Shown here: positions 53,067 through 56,153 of the stretch, in pieces
Numbering within the stretch: position 1 is the stretch's first letter
Layout of the letters: each line of letters starts with the position of its first letter
Origin: Bacillota bacterium
Lineage (GTDB): Bacteria > Bacillota > Negativicutes > Sporomusales > CTSoil-080
Assembly (NCBI GenBank): GCA_017889635.1
Contig: JAGGAC010000016.1
Location: 1 to 56,153 of the forward strand
Length of the DNA: 56,153 nucleotides
Direction: 5' to 3'
Notes under the pieces: model-generated
What the model saw: only the letters and a program-made list of their open reading frames with translations
Databases searched by the model: none
Told to the model about the DNA's origin: nothing
Translations under genes and position numbers: made by a program

Positions 53067-53909
53067 CTATTCAGCAGCAGCATTAACAGATTCAACGACT
53101 AACCCCATCGCAATAATTCGCGTCAAAATTAGATTACAGGCAACTTCGTCGACATGAACGACCGCAAGTCCCTCTTTAGTAAAAATCCTTCGCACTCCTG
53201 CAATCCTTTCCAACGAAGTAATTTGACGTTGTTCCTCGGCTTTAAAACAAATTATCCTAAACCTCTCTTTAGCTTGTTTCGAGCAACTTGATACTTTTTG
53301 GTCTTCAACTAAAACAACTCTATCCGCTATCCTCTCGACAAGATACTGCTCGTGGCATGCCAAAACCATCGCTGTCCCTGACTTTTTGAAATCTCGCAAC
53401 AGCTCGATAAACAACTCCTGCGATTTAACGTCCTGCCCAGACAGCGGCTCGTCCATTATTAACAAGTGTGGTTTTATCATTATGGCTTGCATAACAGCTA
53501 CTTTCTGCAGTGATCCCTTTGACAAATTACTTAACCTGATTTTTTTCATCGCAGCCGAAAAATTAAAGCTATCACAAAGCTCATTGGCAAGCCTTTCAAT
53601 ATGCGCCTTCGCCAAGCCCTGAATTTTTCCCATATGAAATAAATATTCCATCACAGTAAACGGAAGCTTGGGAAAACGCTCCGGAACATAGCCGATTCTT
53701 AACGTATCACCCGTTTTATCAACCTGCCTTGTTCCGCTCGACAGCGCACATAATCCAGCAATTATTTTTAGTAAAGTGCTTTTGCCACAGCCATTAGCGC
53801 CGACTACCGACAATACTTGATTGTCAACAATTGAAAGATTTACGTCCTCAAGAATTAATTTATCACCATAACGTTTATTTACATTTCTTAATACTACAAG
53901 TTCTTTATT
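53067..53909 (-). CDS. ABC transporter ATP-binding protein (exporter)
   Basis: A 280-residue ATPase. Walker A GANGCGKST near 37, signature LSKGSLQKVAVMQA near 137 (atypical, LSKGS for LSGGQ), Walker B HLLIMDEPLSG near 160, H-loop CHEQYL. A C-terminal 70-residue extension (regulatory-like). ATG 53909 after GGTGGAAAGAT. Pairs with the ABC-2 permease next to it. Confidence 0.88.
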   Translation of the reverse strand, partial: NKELVVLRNVNKRYGDKLILEDVNLSIVDNQVLSVVGANGCGKSTLLKIIAGLCALSSGTRQVDKTGDTLRIGYVPERFPKLPFTVMEYLFHMGKIQGLAKAHIERLANELCDSFNFSAAMKKIRLSNLSKGSLQKVAVMQAIMIKPHLLIMDEPLSGQDVKSQELFIELLRDFKKSGTAMVLACHEQYLVERIADRVVLVEDQKVSSCSKQAKERFRIICFKAEEQRQITSLERIAGVRRIFTKEGLAVVHVDEVACNLILTRIIAMGLVVESVNAAAE

Positions 53910-53980
53910 CATATCTTTCCACCTATAATTCAAGCTTCTCATAAATAATACAATAAAACATTTTGAATATCATTAGGCAA

Positions 53981-54029
53981 AAAAGATGAACCTGTTTAAA
54001 ACTTATTGTTTTAAACAGGTTCATCTTTT
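53981..54029 (-). terminator. Terminator of the metG-tatD transcript
   Basis: A 22-bp stem AAAAGATGAACCTG... and its complement; TTTTTT follows on the minus strand. Confidence 0.85.
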
Positions 54030-54061
54030 GGTGATATCTTTCATCACAAGACTGACTTATA

Positions 54062-54829
54062 TTAAATATTAAACAACCGCTTAACATTCTCTGTCGTCGC
54101 CATAGCCAGCGTCTCAAGATCAATTTCCCGCAACCTCGCCACTTCTTCGGCAACTAGCCTAACAAAGGCAGGTTCATTGCGCTTTCCGCGATACGGGTGA
54201 GGCGTAAGATATGGCGAATCAGTCTCAACCAGCAACCGATCTAAAGGCACCTCACGCGCAACCACCTTTAGTTTTTGTGAATTATTAAAAGTTACCGGTC
54301 CAGCCAACGAAACATAAAAGCCCAGTTTTAGCACCTCTTTAGCCATTTCTACACTGCCGGAAAAACAGTGAAATACGCCAGATAAACCGTGCCCTTCCGT
54401 TTTTACTATTCCCATTAAATCGCCATGAGCCTCACGGTCATGGATAATAATCGGCTTACCCACGCTTCGGGCCAACTCAAGCTGCCGGATAAATACCGCC
54501 TGCTGAATATCCCGGGGTGAGTAATCGTAATGATAATCAAGACCAATTTCACCGATAGCCACCACCTTGGGATTGGCAGCCCAAGAGACAAGCTTATCAT
54601 AATCAGCTTCCTGAACATCCTTTGCATCATGGGGATGAATGCCTACCGCAGCATATATTGCCTCATACCTTTCAGCCAACGCCACTGAACGAGCCGAAGA
54701 AGCTATATCTGATCCTACATTAATGAAACCGGTGACACCACGCTCCGCAGCCCTGGCGATTACAGCCTCCTGGTCATCATTAAACTTGCGATCATCAATA
54801 TGGGCGTGCGAATCAAAAAGCACCACCAA
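54062..54829 (-). CDS. tatD: TatD-family metal-dependent hydrolase (DNase)
   Basis: A 255-residue TIM-barrel hydrolase. Metal site residues FDSHAHIDD, GEIGLDYHYD near 91, IIHDREAH near 128, VFHCFSGS near 151, LLVETDSPYLTP near 200. Acts on DNA ends or related substrates in the cytoplasm. GAGGAGGGG before TTG/GTG; start is TTG 54829 or one of the next two GTG codons. Only 15 bases separate it from metG, an arrangement common in Firmicutes. Confidence 0.93.
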   Translation of the reverse strand: MVVLFDSHAHIDDRKFNDDQEAVIARAAERGVTGFINVGSDIASSARSVALAERYEAIYAAVGIHPHDAKDVQEADYDKLVSWAANPKVVAIGEIGLDYHYDYSPRDIQQAVFIRQLELARSVGKPIIIHDREAHGDLMGIVKTEGHGLSGVFHCFSGSVEMAKEVLKLGFYVSLAGPVTFNNSQKLKVVAREVPLDRLLVETDSPYLTPHPYRGKRNEPAFVRLVAEEVARLREIDLETLAMATTENVKRLFNI

Positions 54830-54844
54830 CCCCTCCTCTATCCC

Positions 54845-56153
54845 CTACTTTACTTTACTGCCACTTGGCATGCCATCAGCTGTAACTACCTTTAACAGCT
54901 CACCTGACGATGCAGCCAATACCATACCCCGCGATTCAATCCCACGAATCTTTGCCGGCTTAAGATTAACAATCATCACAACATCCTTGCCAACAAGGTC
55001 TTCCGGGCTGTAATGCTTAGCAATACCAGAAACAATTGTGCGCTGCTCATCGCCAAGATCAACAGTAAGCTTCAGCAGTTTATCCGCCTTCTCAACCTTC
55101 TCCGCTGCCAGCACCCGCACAACGCGAAGATCCAACTTAGCGAAATCATCAATACTTACCTCCGGCAAGACAGGCTGTGCCGCTGGTACTGGCGGCTTTA
55201 TCTCCTCAATAGGCTGCGCTTCCTTTTCCTCGATACGAGGAAAGATCGGTTCAGGCTTTGAAACCTTGGTTTGAGCCGGTAAAATACCCCAATGCTGCGC
55301 ATCACTCAGCCTGATAGCAGCTACGTCAGCCGCCATTCCAAGCTGCTGCAAAATACGCGGCGTTGTCTTTGGCATAAATGGAGAAATCAAAATAGCCACA
55401 ATTCGTAGTACTTCCGCCAAATTATACAGTACAGTATTCAGCCGATCCTTTTTGTCCGGATCCTTCGCCAACGCCCAAGGACCAGTCTCATCAATATACT
55501 TATTAGCTCGGCTAATCAAAGTCCATACCGATTTTATCGCAGCATTAATCTCTAAAGCTTCCATGTATCGCTCATAATCGGTAGCTGTAGTGCGAACCAA
55601 CTGAATTATCTCATCATCAATGGCCTCGGATGCAACAGGAGCGGCAATTACACCGGCATTAAAGCGGTTAATCATGTTCACAGTCCTATGCAAAAGATTG
55701 CCCAGGTCGTTTGCCAAATCGGCATTCACCCGTTGAATAAGTGCCTCACGAGAGAAATTGCCATCATTGCCAAGCATAATCTCACGCAATAAGAAATAAC
55801 GGATAGCATCAGCGCCAAATTCATCAATCAACGCAATTGGATCAATAACGTTGCCCTTTGATTTGGACATTTTATCGCCTTCCATTACCAGCCAGCCATG
55901 TCCATAAACCATTTTTGGCATTTCTAGTCCCAACGCCATCAAAATAACCGGCCAGATAATACTATGGAACCGTACGATCTCTTTACCAACCAGATGAATA
56001 TCCGCCGGCCAAAACTTAGCGAACTTAGAACGATCATCCAGATACCCAGCAGCCGTAATATAATTTACCAGAGCATCAAACCAAACATAAACCACATGCT
56101 TAGTATCAAACGGAACTGGAATGCCCCAATCAAAGGTAGTACGGGATACACAC
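54845..56153 (-). CDS. metG: Methionyl-tRNA synthetase, C-terminal part (gene continues past the window)
   Basis: The window holds about the last 435 residues. SRTTFDWGIPVPFD and VVYVWFDALVNYITAAGY come from the catalytic core; the KMSKS loop is GDKMSKSKGNVIDP. The anticodon-binding helical domain follows, then a Pro-rich linker and a Trbp111-type tRNA-binding domain (FAKLDLRVVRVLAAEKVEKADKLL, MIVNLKPAKIRGIESRGMVLAAS). It is the two-domain dimeric form usual in Firmicutes. The frame runs unbroken to the window edge at 56153. Confidence 0.96.
   Translation of the reverse strand, partial: CVSRTTFDWGIPVPFDTKHVVYVWFDALVNYITAAGYLDDRSKFAKFWPADIHLVGKEIVRFHSIIWPVILMALGLEMPKMVYGHGWLVMEGDKMSKSKGNVIDPIALIDEFGADAIRYFLLREIMLGNDGNFSREALIQRVNADLANDLGNLLHRTVNMINRFNAGVIAAPVASEAIDDEIIQLVRTTATDYERYMEALEINAAIKSVWTLISRANKYIDETGPWALAKDPDKKDRLNTVLYNLAEVLRIVAILISPFMPKTTPRILQQLGMAADVAAIRLSDAQHWGILPAQTKVSKPEPIFPRIEEKEAQPIEEIKPPVPAAQPVLPEVSIDDFAKLDLRVVRVLAAEKVEKADKLLKLTVDLGDEQRTIVSGIAKHYSPEDLVGKDVVMIVNLKPAKIRGIESRGMVLAASSGELLKVVTADGMPSGSKVK

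Noticed and set aside
1-56153. CRISPR arrays, tRNA or rRNA genes, IS elements, phage genes
   Set aside because: I looked for spaced direct repeats, cloverleaf genes and transposase or integrase motifs and found none. The tandem repeats at 37418-37501 are inside a coding region and have no spacers.

Overview
The window looks like chromosome of a spore-forming, diderm (LPS-type) Firmicute of the Sporomusa/Pelosinus kind (Negativicutes). The sequence shows spore genes (cotJA-cotJB-cotJC, a SpoVE/FtsW-type protein, a CwlD-like amidase) next to genes that only make sense with an outer membrane: a signal-peptide beta-barrel porin ending in Phe and a heptosyltransferase-like GT9 enzyme. No rRNA, tRNA, CRISPR array, transposase or phage gene was seen. 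The genus is inferred, not proven.

Layout. 1-3.0 kb: a YesM-type sensor kinase fused in one frame to a YesN-type response regulator, followed by the first codons of a probable binding protein. 3.1-3.5 kb: a compact structured RNA-like locus with a 29-codon ORF. 3.6-4.7 kb: a PiT phosphate transporter. 4.8-10.1 kb: one operon joining a STAS antagonist, a chemoreceptor, a sensor PP2C phosphatase (frameshifted at its 3' end) and an RsbW-like kinase. 10.3-12 kb: small proteins. 12-17.5 kb: an iron region (DUF3793, flavodoxin, porin, FeoB-associated Cys-rich protein, DUF2325, FeoB, FeoA) with Fur-box-like palindromes. 17.5-19.3 kb: an AT-rich TetR/EFR1 flavodoxin-ferredoxin pair. 19.4-20.4 kb: amidase and EamA protein.

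20.7-32.9 kb is the metabolic centre: a pyrogallol-phloroglucinol transhydroxylase-like molybdoenzyme (large and small subunits), a cyclase-family hydrolase that may be the ring-opening dihydrophloroglucinol hydrolase, thiolase, phosphotransbutyrylase, butyrate kinase, an aromatic-acid-type MFS carrier, a sodium:solute symporter and a LysR regulator. This reads as a trihydroxybenzene fermentation island ending in substrate-level ATP synthesis. Two homologous RNA leaders, each ending in an intrinsic terminator about 55 nt before a start codon, precede the cyclase operon and the transhydroxylase operon. They share a conserved aptamer-like core and show a compensatory base-pair change. They are the best candidate here for an undescribed system, possibly a riboswitch for the ring pathway.

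33-47 kb: a His/Pro-rich secreted peptide, the cotJ operon, PspC, SpoVE/FtsW, a beta-propeller protein, DUF2935, TrmB, a soluble PAS histidine kinase, a decayed E2-acyltransferase gene, a ferredoxin-nitroreductase, a small CIINIFC-repeat peptide whose ribosome site lies in a perfect hairpin, a glucosaminidase, a PilZ protein with a Cys-rich tail, GlnRS and a GT9 glycosyltransferase. 47-52 kb: a complete branched-chain amino acid ABC operon (livJHMGF). 52-56 kb: an ABC-2 exporter pair, TatD and the 3' part of metG. A dispersed family of about 60-bp hairpin repeats occurs at least four times between genes.
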